A DNA stretch of 20,700 nucleotides from contig CAZAQC010000007.1 of NCBI GenBank assembly GCA_964487525.1, positions 1 to 20,700 on the forward strand, in the 5' to 3' direction. Position 1 is the first letter of the stretch. Every line of letters begins with the position of its first letter. A program made the translations under genes and the position numbers. Under the pieces are notes generated by a model. That model saw nothing but the letters and a program-made list of their open reading frames with translations, was not told where the DNA came from and did no database searches. Positions 1-6,554 of this stretch are shown here, piece after piece. Origin of the DNA: UBA2177 sp964487525 (GTDB lineage: Bacteria > Patescibacteriota > Dojkabacteria > SC72).

Positions 1-1
1 A

Positions 2-2542
2 GTAGATTATTCAGGAAGAGCAGTTATTGCAGGAGATCCAAGTTTGAAATTTGATCAATGTGGATTACCAAAATCAGTTGCTTTAGAAATGTTTAAACCA
101 TTCGTCATATTCCAACTCTTAGATAGAGAATTAGCACCAAATGTTAGGGTTGCAAAAGAGATGGTTGAAGAAGAGTCTGATGAAATATGGGATATTTTAG
201 AAGGAGTAATAAAGAATAGGCCAGTTTTACTAAATAGAGCACCTACTTTACACAAGTATAGTGTTCAGGCATTCNNNNNNNNNNNNNNNNNAGACTTCGA
301 TGGAGACCAAATGGCAGTACATATTCTTCTTACAAAGGAAGCAGAGGAAGAGGCCAAGAGAGATATTATGTCATCCAAGAGTATTGTAAATATTTCAAAT
401 GGTCAGGTATTAGCAACTCCAGCAAAAGATATGTTGATAGGGTTCTTCTTAATGACTGAAATGATTAGTTCAAAGAAACCAAGACTATTTGCTAATGCAG
501 ATTTTGCTATAAAGGCATATGAAAGAGAAGAAATAGATATTAATGAAGAGATAGTTGTAAGAGCAAAGGGCGAAACATTGAATACCTCTGTTGGTAGAGT
601 CATATTCAACAGTATTCTTCCAGATGATTATGGCTTCATAAATGAACAGATAAATATTAAAACAGTAAACAAGGTAATAGATGAGATTAAAGCGGAAAAA
701 CCAATGGAAGATGTTGTAGTAATCCTTGATGACTTGAAACTATTAGGCTTTAAATATGCAACAAACTTAGGCTTTTCATTCGGAATGGCTGATTGTGCAG
801 TAGATTTCGATTTGGAAACAGAAATTAAGAAGATGGAGGAAAAGGATGAGCAACTTCAAGAAAACTATTTGCAAGGTTTAATGACTAAGAGTGAAAAGAT
901 AAATATATCTACAAATATGTGGGATGATTTTGCAAATGAATTGGCAGAAAAAGCTTGGGCAAAGTTAGACAAAAAGAACTCTATCTACCAAATGGTAGAA
1001 TCTGGTGGTAATGGTGGAAAGATCCAGGCTAGACAGGTACTAACAATAAAGGGTGTTGTTAGAGATTCTAGAGGAAACTGGGTACCTATGCCTATTAAGA
1101 GGAACTATAGAGATGGATTGAGTGCATTTGAGTACTTTGTTGCAGCAAATGGAGGAAGAAAAGGTATCGCAGACAGATCTCTTAAGACATCTTCATCTGG
1201 ATATTTAACAAGAAAACTTGTTGATGTAGCTCATGATGTGATAATAAGAGTAGATGATTGTGGATATGATGGAGAAGGTTTTGTCATAAGAAAGAGTGAT
1301 GACAGGAGAATAGACTTCCAATCAAGAGTATATGGAAGAGTATTAGCACAGGATATTAAGAAAGGAAAAGAAGTATTAGCAAAGAAGAACGAAACTATAA
1401 CAAAAGAACTTGCAGAGTTAATAGATAAAGAAGGAATAGAAGAAATCTTTGTGAGAACACCAATACTCTGTGAAGCTCCATTAGGAATTTGTAAGAAATG
1501 TTACGGTACTAACTTGGAAAATGGTCAAGAGATTGAAATGGGTAAAGCAGTAGGAGTAATCGCTGCTCAATCAATAGGAGAACCAGGAACACAGATGACA
1601 ATGCAGACTTTCCATAAGGGAGGAGTAGCAAAGGTCGATATCACTCAAGGTTTACCAAGAATCGAAGAACTATTCGAAGCTAGAACTCCAAAGGCTGAAG
1701 CGGAAGTAGCATCAATAGATGGAAAAGTACATACAGATATAGCAGAAGACGAATCTGCAGTCATAACTATTGCGGGAGAAAAGGAAATGATTAGATATTA
1801 TGTTGTTTCAAAAGCTAAGAAACTCTTAGTTGAAGATGCACAAGATGTAAAATCAGGACAGGTTATGTATATAGATGCTGAAGAAACGGAGAGGCAAGCA
1901 CCATTTGATGGAAAGGTATCAATAGAGGGTGGAATCCTCACAGTTAAAGGAAGATTAAAAGCAGAGGAAATAATATCTGTTCTTCCAGGAATAAACATAT
2001 TAGTTGAGGATGGTACCACTATTAAGTCAGGTACTCAATTAACAGAAGGTTCAATAGATCCTAAGAAACTTTCAGAAGTGGCAAATATAATAACAGCACA
2101 GAAGTATATATTGGATGGTGTACAAAAAGTATTCAATGAGCAGGGAGTATCAATAGACGATTTACATATAGAGATAATACTTAGACAGATGATGAGATTA
2201 GGAAAAGTATTTGAATCTGGAGATTCTGACTATCTTGTTGGATCCTTAGTGAATAGATTCCTTGCAGAAGCTAAGAATGATTTACTTCTTGAAAAAGGTT
2301 TGAATAAAGCTTTGATAATTCCTAAATTACTTGGAATAAAAGCATCTTCCTTGTATACTGAGAGCTTCCTCTCTGCAATGTCATTCCAGGAGCATGTAAG
2401 GGTATTAACTAGTACCGCAATATTAGGTAAAAAAGATCACCTAAGAGGAATGAAGGAAAATGTAATAATAGGAAGACCAATTCCAGTTGGAGAAAAAGCT
2501 AGAGTTGAAAACATAAGAGACCTTCCAGAGCTTAATTTTTAA
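2..2542 (+). CDS. rpoC: DNA-directed RNA polymerase subunit beta' (5'-truncated, contains N gap)
   Basis: Catalytic beta' subunit of RNA polymerase. The reading frame is open from base 2 (VDYSGRAVIAG, QCGLPKSVALEMFKPF), so the start lies upstream of the window. Visible landmarks in order are NRAPTLHKYSVQAF, DFDGDQMAVH (the Mg-binding aspartate loop, just after the N gap), the zinc-site cysteine in DDCGYDGEG together with CEAPLGICKKCYG, the bridge-helix/trigger-loop segment GEPGTQMTMQTFHKGG, and the conserved C-terminal region SFQEHVRVLTSTAILGKKDHLRGMKENVIIG. The trigger loop reads MQTFH where E. coli has MRTFH. The N run at 275-291 replaces the segment between QAF and DFDGD and is shorter than the family requires. 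The next gene, rpsL, starts 26 bases downstream, as in the usual rpoBC-str arrangement. Identification is certain; the exact N-terminus is not visible. Confidence 0.97.
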   Translation, partial: VDYSGRAVIAGDPSLKFDQCGLPKSVALEMFKPFVIFQLLDRELAPNVRVAKEMVEEESDEIWDILEGVIKNRPVLLNRAPTLHKYSVQAFXXXXXXDFDGDQMAVHILLTKEAEEEAKRDIMSSKSIVNISNGQVLATPAKDMLIGFFLMTEMISSKKPRLFANADFAIKAYEREEIDINEEIVVRAKGETLNTSVGRVIFNSILPDDYGFINEQINIKTVNKVIDEIKAEKPMEDVVVILDDLKLLGFKYATNLGFSFGMADCAVDFDLETEIKKMEEKDEQLQENYLQGLMTKSEKINISTNMWDDFANELAEKAWAKLDKKNSIYQMVESGGNGGKIQARQVLTIKGVVRDSRGNWVPMPIKRNYRDGLSAFEYFVAANGGRKGIADRSLKTSSSGYLTRKLVDVAHDVIIRVDDCGYDGEGFVIRKSDDRRIDFQSRVYGRVLAQDIKKGKEVLAKKNETITKELAELIDKEGIEEIFVRTPILCEAPLGICKKCYGTNLENGQEIEMGKAVGVIAAQSIGEPGTQMTMQTFHKGGVAKVDITQGLPRIEELFEARTPKAEAEVASIDGKVHTDIAEDESAVITIAGEKEMIRYYVVSKAKKLLVEDAQDVKSGQVMYIDAEETERQAPFDGKVSIEGGILTVKGRLKAEEIISVLPGINILVEDGTTIKSGTQLTEGSIDPKKLSEVANIITAQKYILDGVQKVFNEQGVSIDDLHIEIILRQMMRLGKVFESGDSDYLVGSLVNRFLAEAKNDLLLEKGLNKALIIPKLLGIKASSLYTESFLSAMSFQEHVRVLTSTAILGKKDHLRGMKENVIIGRPIPVGEKARVENIRDLPELNF
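275..291. other. Assembly gap (17 N) inside rpoC
   Basis: Seventeen undetermined bases sit between codons for QAF and DFDGD of beta'. In E. coli about 22 residues (roughly 66 bases) separate these motifs, but only 18 bases are present here, so the gap length looks arbitrary or collapsed. The frame is preserved across it. Confidence 0.98.
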
Positions 2543-2560
2543 ATGATTTTGATATATAAT
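2532..2560 (+). promoter_or_regulatory. Putative rpsL promoter, leaderless type
   Basis: A TATAAT hexamer at 2555-2560 lies 7 bases before the rpsL ATG at 2568, so transcription would begin at or next to the start codon. The -35 is weak (TTAATT, 2532-2537). No Shine-Dalgarno sequence is present. Read-through from rpoC is also possible. Confidence 0.5.
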
Positions 2561-2567
2561 ACGAGCC

Positions 2568-2987
2568 ATGCCAACAATTAATCAATTAACAAGAAAACCT
2601 AGGAAAAATAAAGCAAACAAAATCAAGCATATTCAGCTTGCTAGAAACTTTAATCCTTTGAAGAATAGATATAAGAAAATACCTAATCCATTCAAGAGGG
2701 CTGTATGTTTACAAGTCAAAACAATGACCCCTAAGAAACCTAACTCTGCTTTAAGAAAAGTAGCAAGAGTAAGGATGTCTAACGGAATGGAAGTAACAGC
2801 ATACATACCAGGAGAAGGGCATAATCTTCAAGAGCATTCAGTTGTTCTATTAAAAGCCGGAAGAAAAAGAGACTTACCAGGTGTTAAATATATAATTGTT
2901 AGAGGAAAATATGATACTGCAGGGGTAAAAGGAAGAAAGAAGGCTAGATCAAAATATGGAGTTAAAAGAGAAGATGTAGCCGAATAG
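2568..2987 (+). CDS. rpsL: 30S ribosomal protein uS12
   Basis: S12 of the decoding centre, 139 residues against the usual ~124. The extra ~13 residues lie in the N-terminal part (residues ~10-45, very Lys/Arg/Asn rich), before the conserved TPKKPNSALRKVARVR. The start MPTINQL is family-typical. Other signatures are PGEGHNLQEHSVVLLKAGRKRDLPGVKY and the C-terminal KARSKYGVKR. With an offset of 13 from E. coli numbering, Lys43 is kept (Lys56 here) but the Lys88 position is Arg101 (GRKRDLPG instead of GRVKDLPG), a change associated with streptomycin resistance elsewhere. The aspartate that RimO modifies is kept (Asp102). It lies between rpoC and rpsG as in the classical str cluster. Confidence 0.97.
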   Translation: MPTINQLTRKPRKNKANKIKHIQLARNFNPLKNRYKKIPNPFKRAVCLQVKTMTPKKPNSALRKVARVRMSNGMEVTAYIPGEGHNLQEHSVVLLKAGRKRDLPGVKYIIVRGKYDTAGVKGRKKARSKYGVKREDVAE

Positions 2988-3008
2988 TTTTAATTAATAG
3001 TAATTATT

Positions 3009-3479
3009 ATGAGAGGTAAAAGAGCAAAAAAAAGAGAGCAAAAACAAGATAAGAAATATGGAAATGTTGTTATCTTCAGATTAATCAATAAAGTAATGCA
3101 AGATGGAAAGAAATCTTTAGCTGAGGATATGGTATATAAGGCTGTTGAGCAGGGTGCAGAGGCTGTAAAAGAAAAAGATATCAATATGTTCATAAATAAA
3201 GTCATAGATAATGTCAGACCATCATTAGAGATAAAAGCTAGAAGAGTTGGTGGAGCTAACTATCAAGTACCTACACCAGTATCCCCAAGAAGACAGGAAA
3301 CCCTTTCAGTTAGATGGATAGTGGAATCAGCTAGAAAAAAATCAGGAAAATCTTTTGAAAAATTGTTGATGGCAGAATTAGTAAGTGCATATAACGGAGA
3401 AGGTGATGCAATCAAGAAAAAGTTAGATGTTGAAAGAATGGCAGAAGCTAATAAAGCCTTTGCACATTTCAGATGGTAA
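3009..3479 (+). CDS. rpsG: 30S ribosomal protein uS7
   Basis: S7 nucleates assembly of the 30S head on 16S rRNA. It is full length at 156 residues, with the basic start MRGKRAKKRE, the central VGGANYQVPTPVSPRRQE signature and the terminal ANKAFAHFRW. It follows rpsL by 21 bases and is probably co-transcribed. No Shine-Dalgarno sequence is visible before the ATG (context is AT-only). The fusA and tuf genes that normally follow are absent; a convergent glycosyltransferase ends 6 bases later. Confidence 0.97.
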   Translation: MRGKRAKKREQKQDKKYGNVVIFRLINKVMQDGKKSLAEDMVYKAVEQGAEAVKEKDINMFINKVIDNVRPSLEIKARRVGGANYQVPTPVSPRRQETLSVRWIVESARKKSGKSFEKLLMAELVSAYNGEGDAIKKKLDVERMAEANKAFAHFRW

Positions 3480-3485
3480 ATAATA

Positions 3486-4427
3486 CTATTTAGTACTCTC
3501 TATCCTCTCCCAACCCGTTTTAGGCATATCTTTTTTTAAGATATCTCTTTCCCAGAAAATCTTAATCCAAGTCATTAATCTAACAGGAAAAAGTAATAAG
3601 GACCAATAGAATTCTTGGATATTTTTAGCATACCCAAGAACAAAGAATGTGTATCTTAGTTCAATAAAAAAGCTTCTACTCTGTTTATCCCTTTTAAATA
3701 TTCCCATCTTTTTTAACTGTTTAAATCCTCCAATAGATCTGACCTTCTGCTTGTAGTAGTCTTTTATACTAGTAGGATACTTTACATAAGAAATTGCCTT
3801 TGGGGCGTATGCTATATCCATATTTTTGTTCCTAATGTAATATGAAATATATGCATCATCTGAGAGGACATTAGAGGGAATAGGAATATGTGTATTCTTA
3901 ACTGCCATAATATATCCACTCATAGGGAAGAAGGTATCAGAACTGATATAGTACTCCTTGCCCATGATTAATTCCATAGTGTTTTTTCTTCTGTGATCTG
4001 CCGAATCGGAAAGTAGATGTCCCCAATAGCCGAAGCAATTTATCTTACTATCCTGTGATACAGGCCTTCCACTTACGCCTCCAACATTTTCATTCTCAAA
4101 AGGCTTAAGCAATTCGTTTACAGAACCCTTTTCAAAATATACATCTCCATCGGTAAGGATAATGATACTGCCCTTTGCTTTCTCCAGAGCCATTCTAAGG
4201 GCATAGGGCTTACCTTTTCGAGGATCTTTTACCTGAATATACTGTTTCTTCGTTAACTTTAACTTATTAGCCTCTTTACGGCCTTCTTTTAAAGTTAGAT
4301 CATCGGGGGATACTTGAATTATTTCGAATGGATTTGGAATACCAGAATATTTTCTATCTGCTATTGAAGATATGCATTTTCTAATAGTCTTAGGCTCTTT
4401 AAAAGAGGTGATTATTACAGATACCAT
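3486..4427 (-). CDS. GT2-family glycosyltransferase
   Basis: Predicted family-2 (GT-A fold) inverting glycosyltransferase of 313 residues that would transfer a sugar from a nucleotide donor, probably in envelope polysaccharide or glycan synthesis. The N-terminus VSVIITSFKEPKTIRKCISSI is the typical first beta strand and helix. TDGD at residues 92-95 is the DxD metal/nucleotide site, SDDAY at 189-193 fits the acceptor-side acidic motif, and QKVR at 227-230 resembles the QxxRW motif of processive GT2 enzymes. Two hydrophobic stretches at about 255-270 and 272-292 may bind the membrane. It lies tail-to-tail with rpsG and 39 bases after bL25 in the same direction. A TATAAT 5 bases before the ATG suggests its own leaderless promoter. 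The substrate cannot be read from the sequence. Confidence 0.85.
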   Translation of the reverse strand: MVSVIITSFKEPKTIRKCISSIADRKYSGIPNPFEIIQVSPDDLTLKEGRKEANKLKLTKKQYIQVKDPRKGKPYALRMALEKAKGSIIILTDGDVYFEKGSVNELLKPFENENVGGVSGRPVSQDSKINCFGYWGHLLSDSADHRRKNTMELIMGKEYYISSDTFFPMSGYIMAVKNTHIPIPSNVLSDDAYISYYIRNKNMDIAYAPKAISYVKYPTSIKDYYKQKVRSIGGFKQLKKMGIFKRDKQSRSFFIELRYTFFVLGYAKNIQEFYWSLLLFPVRLMTWIKIFWERDILKKDMPKTGWERIESTK

Positions 4428-4432
4428 ATATG

Positions 4433-4461
4433 ATTATATCTTCTCAATTGGAAATATGAAA
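4433..4461 (-). promoter_or_regulatory. Putative glycosyltransferase promoter, leaderless type
   Basis: On the minus strand a TATAAT (4438-4433) ends 5 bases before the glycosyltransferase ATG at 4427. The -35 is poor (TTTCAT at 4461-4456, spacer 17). It fits the leaderless pattern seen elsewhere in the window. Confidence 0.4.
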
Positions 4462-4466
4462 GGTAA

Positions 4467-5138
4467 TTACTTTTTTTCCTCTTCTGTAGTTTCTTCTCCT
4501 GCCTTAACTTCTTCTCCTTCAGCAGGAACAATACCTTCTGCACCCTCTTCTACCTCAACTTCTGGAACAATAATTTCTTCCTCTTTCTGTAGATCAGTTA
4601 CAGTAACAATTGTTGCAGTTGCTTGATCATTATTAACTAAGGAAATGCCATCTGGAAAATTTAAATCATTAACAGCGATGGATTGGCCAGGATGCTCTAG
4701 TTTAGAAACATCAATTTCAATGAAAGGAACAAGAGAATCAAGTTTACATTTAACATCAATAGATGAAAGAACATCTACCAAAACGCCAAGATTGTTCTTA
4801 ACAGCTGGAGATATCCCAGTAATTTCGAAAGGTATTGTAAATACCATTTCTTTTTCCTTATCAATCTCAAAAAAAGCAATATGTCTTATTTCATCCGTCA
4901 GCGCATTAGTATCAATTTCTTTTACAACAACTTTTAATGCTTTTCCATCTAAATCTGTATCTAAAATTGTAGTAGAGGTAGCCTCTCTTACTATTTTACT
5001 GGCAGAGGATAGTGAGAGCTTTACATTTGTTGAGTCTCCTTTTGAATTATACACAACAGAAGGGACATAACCTTCAGCTATTAGCTTTTTGTTTTGTCTT
5101 CCCAATTCCTCTCTTTTTTCAAGTGTGATTTTCTCCAT
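4467..5138 (-). CDS. rplY: 50S ribosomal protein bL25 (Ctc/TL5 type)
   Basis: bL25 binds 5S rRNA in the large subunit. At 223 residues this is the long Ctc/TL5 type, with an N-terminal 5S-binding domain (MEKITLEKREELGRQNKKL, then GYVPSVVYNSKGDS), the C-terminal beta domain (HIAFFEIDKEKEMVFTIPFE, HPGQSIAVNDLNFPDGI) and a ~45-residue tail made almost wholly of Glu, Lys, Val and Ala. A longer reading from 5177 would add 13 hydrophobic residues. I prefer the ATG at 5138 because family members start at this point and because an extended -10 promoter lies just upstream. It is divergent from hrcA. Confidence 0.93.
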   Translation of the reverse strand: MEKITLEKREELGRQNKKLIAEGYVPSVVYNSKGDSTNVKLSLSSASKIVREATSTTILDTDLDGKALKVVVKEIDTNALTDEIRHIAFFEIDKEKEMVFTIPFEITGISPAVKNNLGVLVDVLSSIDVKCKLDSLVPFIEIDVSKLEHPGQSIAVNDLNFPDGISLVNNDQATATIVTVTDLQKEEEIIVPEVEVEEGAEGIVPAEGEEVKAGEETTEEEKK

Positions 5139-5148
5139 GATGAGTAGG

Positions 5149-5177
5149 AGTATATCAGAAAAAGAATGAAGGAGCAA
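5149..5177 (-). promoter_or_regulatory. Putative rplY promoter with extended -10
   Basis: On the minus strand, TTGCTC (5177-5172), a 17-base spacer and TATACT (5154-5149) preceded by TGA give an extended -10. The transcript would carry only a few bases before the ATG at 5138, and no Shine-Dalgarno sequence is visible. Confidence 0.5.
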
Positions 5178-5195
5178 CAGGATATAATATGCTAG

Positions 5196-5224
5196 TTGAC
5201 AGTTTTGTAATCTTCATTTATACT
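5196..5224 (+). promoter_or_regulatory. Housekeeping-type promoter of hrcA-grpE-dnaK
   Basis: The -35 is a perfect TTGACA (5196-5201), followed by a 17-base spacer and a -10 TATACT (5219-5224). The predicted transcription start (~5231) falls inside the CIRCE-like operator that begins at the next base, so HrcA binding would block initiation. This is the best consensus promoter in the window. Confidence 0.85.
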
Positions 5225-5251
5225 TTAGCAGTTAAACTTTTCTTTTGCTAA
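5225..5251 (+). promoter_or_regulatory. CIRCE-like HrcA operator upstream of hrcA
   Basis: TTAGCA (5225-5230), 15 bases, TGCTAA (5246-5251): the outer six bases of each arm and the 27-base length match the CIRCE element (TTAGCACTC-N9-GAGTGCTAA). The inner CTC/GAG triplets are not conserved (GTT and TTT). The repeat extends one base each side (CTTTAGCA/TGCTAAAG). It abuts the -10 and ends 2 bases before the hrcA ATG. CIRCE is the known operator of HrcA, so this predicts autoregulation of the operon. Confidence 0.85.
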
Positions 5252-5253
5252 AG

Positions 5254-5979
5254 ATGGATTTGACAGAGAGACAAAAGGCCATATTAATGGCGATAATTAA
5301 AGAATTTATGCTAGAAGCTTCAGAAGTTGGTTCACTTTCTCTTTTAGAAAAATATGATTTAGGGGTAAGCTCGGCGACAATTAGAAATGAAATGGTTAAA
5401 TTGATGAGATTAGGACTATTAGAGAAAAGTCATATATCTTCAGGGAGATTACCAACGGATCAAGCATTGAGACTTTATGTTTCAAAGTATTTAGACAGAA
5501 ATGGACTTAGCTCTTTAGTAACAGTTGAAATAAGACAAGAAATATTTAGAGATAGATTCTCAAAGGATACAGTTATTCGATCAATATTAAAGATACTTGC
5601 AAAAGAAACAGAAGCTTTGGTTTTCTTAATTCTGAATGAAGATGTTAGGTCATATGGTATATCTAATCTTCTAAAATATGAAGAATTTAAAGATACAAAG
5701 AAAATAGAAACAGTTATTAATATATTAGAGGATGAGGTTTTCTTAAGAACTTTGGTTGAGAAATATTCCGGTTCTGGTGTGTCTTTGTTAATAGGTGAAG
5801 AATCAGGAATAGACAATCTTGCAAATTGTGCAATAGCTTTTACAAAAATTCCCTTTTGGGACAAAGAAAAATCATATGTTGGCATTATTGGTTCTAAAAG
5901 AATGGAATATTCAAAAGTTTTACCTGCCTTGAATGAGGTAAGAACTGCTTTAGAGAACTCTATGTCCGGTTGGAGATAA
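5254..5979 (+). CDS. hrcA: Heat-inducible transcription repressor HrcA (short form)
   Basis: Repressor of class I heat-shock operons that binds CIRCE. The N-terminal winged helix is clear: LTERQKAILMAIIKEFMLEASEVGS, then SSATIRNEMVKLMRLGLLEKSHISSGRLPTD. The C-terminal dimerisation part is recognisable from IGIIGSKRMEYSKVLPALNEV-type sequence near the end. At 241 residues it is about 100 shorter than the common ~340-residue HrcA. The shortage lies in the middle, between the DNA-binding domain and the last conserved block. I chose ATG 5254 over an in-frame TTG at 5245 because the TTG lies inside the operator. It is first gene of hrcA-grpE-dnaK, and grpE follows after 20 bases. Confidence 0.92.
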   Translation: MDLTERQKAILMAIIKEFMLEASEVGSLSLLEKYDLGVSSATIRNEMVKLMRLGLLEKSHISSGRLPTDQALRLYVSKYLDRNGLSSLVTVEIRQEIFRDRFSKDTVIRSILKILAKETEALVFLILNEDVRSYGISNLLKYEEFKDTKKIETVINILEDEVFLRTLVEKYSGSGVSLLIGEESGIDNLANCAIAFTKIPFWDKEKSYVGIIGSKRMEYSKVLPALNEVRTALENSMSGWR

Positions 5980-5999
5980 TTAATTAGTTCTAAGACAAA

Positions 6000-6527
6000 A
6001 TGAAAACTATAAAAGAAAAAAAACAACAAAATAATAATACTAAGGAATTAGAGAAGACAGTTCAGGAGCTAGTATTGGCAATTGACAAGGTGGAAGATGA
6101 AAAATTGGTTATAGAGAATCAATTGAAGAGAGCCCTAGCCGATTACCAGAATTTAGTAAAGAACTCAGAGAAAAGAGATGAATTAAGATTTTTTCAAATA
6201 AAGAAGAGCCTTTGTGAACAAATAATTCCTTCACTAGATTCCATAATGCTTGCAGTAGGGTCAAGTGAAGATGTAAAACTTGATGAAAGTGGTAAATCTT
6301 GGCTCAATGGAATATTGGCGATATTGGAATCAATAAGCAAGAGTTTAGAAGGAATAGGTCTTAAGCAGTATATACCTCAAAAAGGAGATAACTTTGATAA
6401 TAAAATACATGAGGCTGTTGCAGTTGTAGAAGAAGGAGAGAAAGGTAAAATTTATGATATTGTTCAACCGGGATATATTTTAAGTGATTCAGTAATACGA
6501 CCCGCACGAGTCGTAGTATCTAAATAA
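6000..6527 (+). CDS. grpE: Nucleotide exchange factor GrpE
   Basis: GrpE releases ADP from DnaK. It has 175 residues: a Lys/Asn-rich N-terminus, a long coiled-coil helix (about residues 15-75, with ALADYQNLVKNSEKR matching the family LADFQNYRKR block) and a C-terminal beta domain with PQKGDNFDNKIHEAVAVV and the ending SDSVIRPARVVVSK. Start ATG 6000 follows hrcA by 20 bases without a Shine-Dalgarno sequence. The last codons form a GC-rich stem-loop (6496-6515) that uses codons rare for this genome. dnaK starts 26 bases downstream. Confidence 0.95.
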   Translation: MKTIKEKKQQNNNTKELEKTVQELVLAIDKVEDEKLVIENQLKRALADYQNLVKNSEKRDELRFFQIKKSLCEQIIPSLDSIMLAVGSSEDVKLDESGKSWLNGILAILESISKSLEGIGLKQYIPQKGDNFDNKIHEAVAVVEEGEKGKIYDIVQPGYILSDSVIRPARVVVSK

Positions 6528-6554
6528 AAATTTAAATTTTTAATATTAATATTA
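6496..6554 (+). other. Stem-loop and two AT-only palindromes before dnaK
   Basis: Within the grpE 3' end, TACGAC (6496-6501) pairs with GTCGTA (6510-6515) around an 8-base loop. The following gap has no G or C and is covered by two perfect palindromes: 16 bases at 6526-6541 and 14 bases at 6541-6554, the latter including the A of the dnaK start codon. No Shine-Dalgarno sequence is present. It might tune dnaK translation, but low-complexity AT sequence easily makes palindromes. Confidence 0.4.

Noticed and set aside
5139..5177. N-terminal extension of bL25 by 13 hydrophobic residues
   Set aside because: The extension covers the rplY promoter elements and is absent from the family; it would look like a membrane segment by chance.
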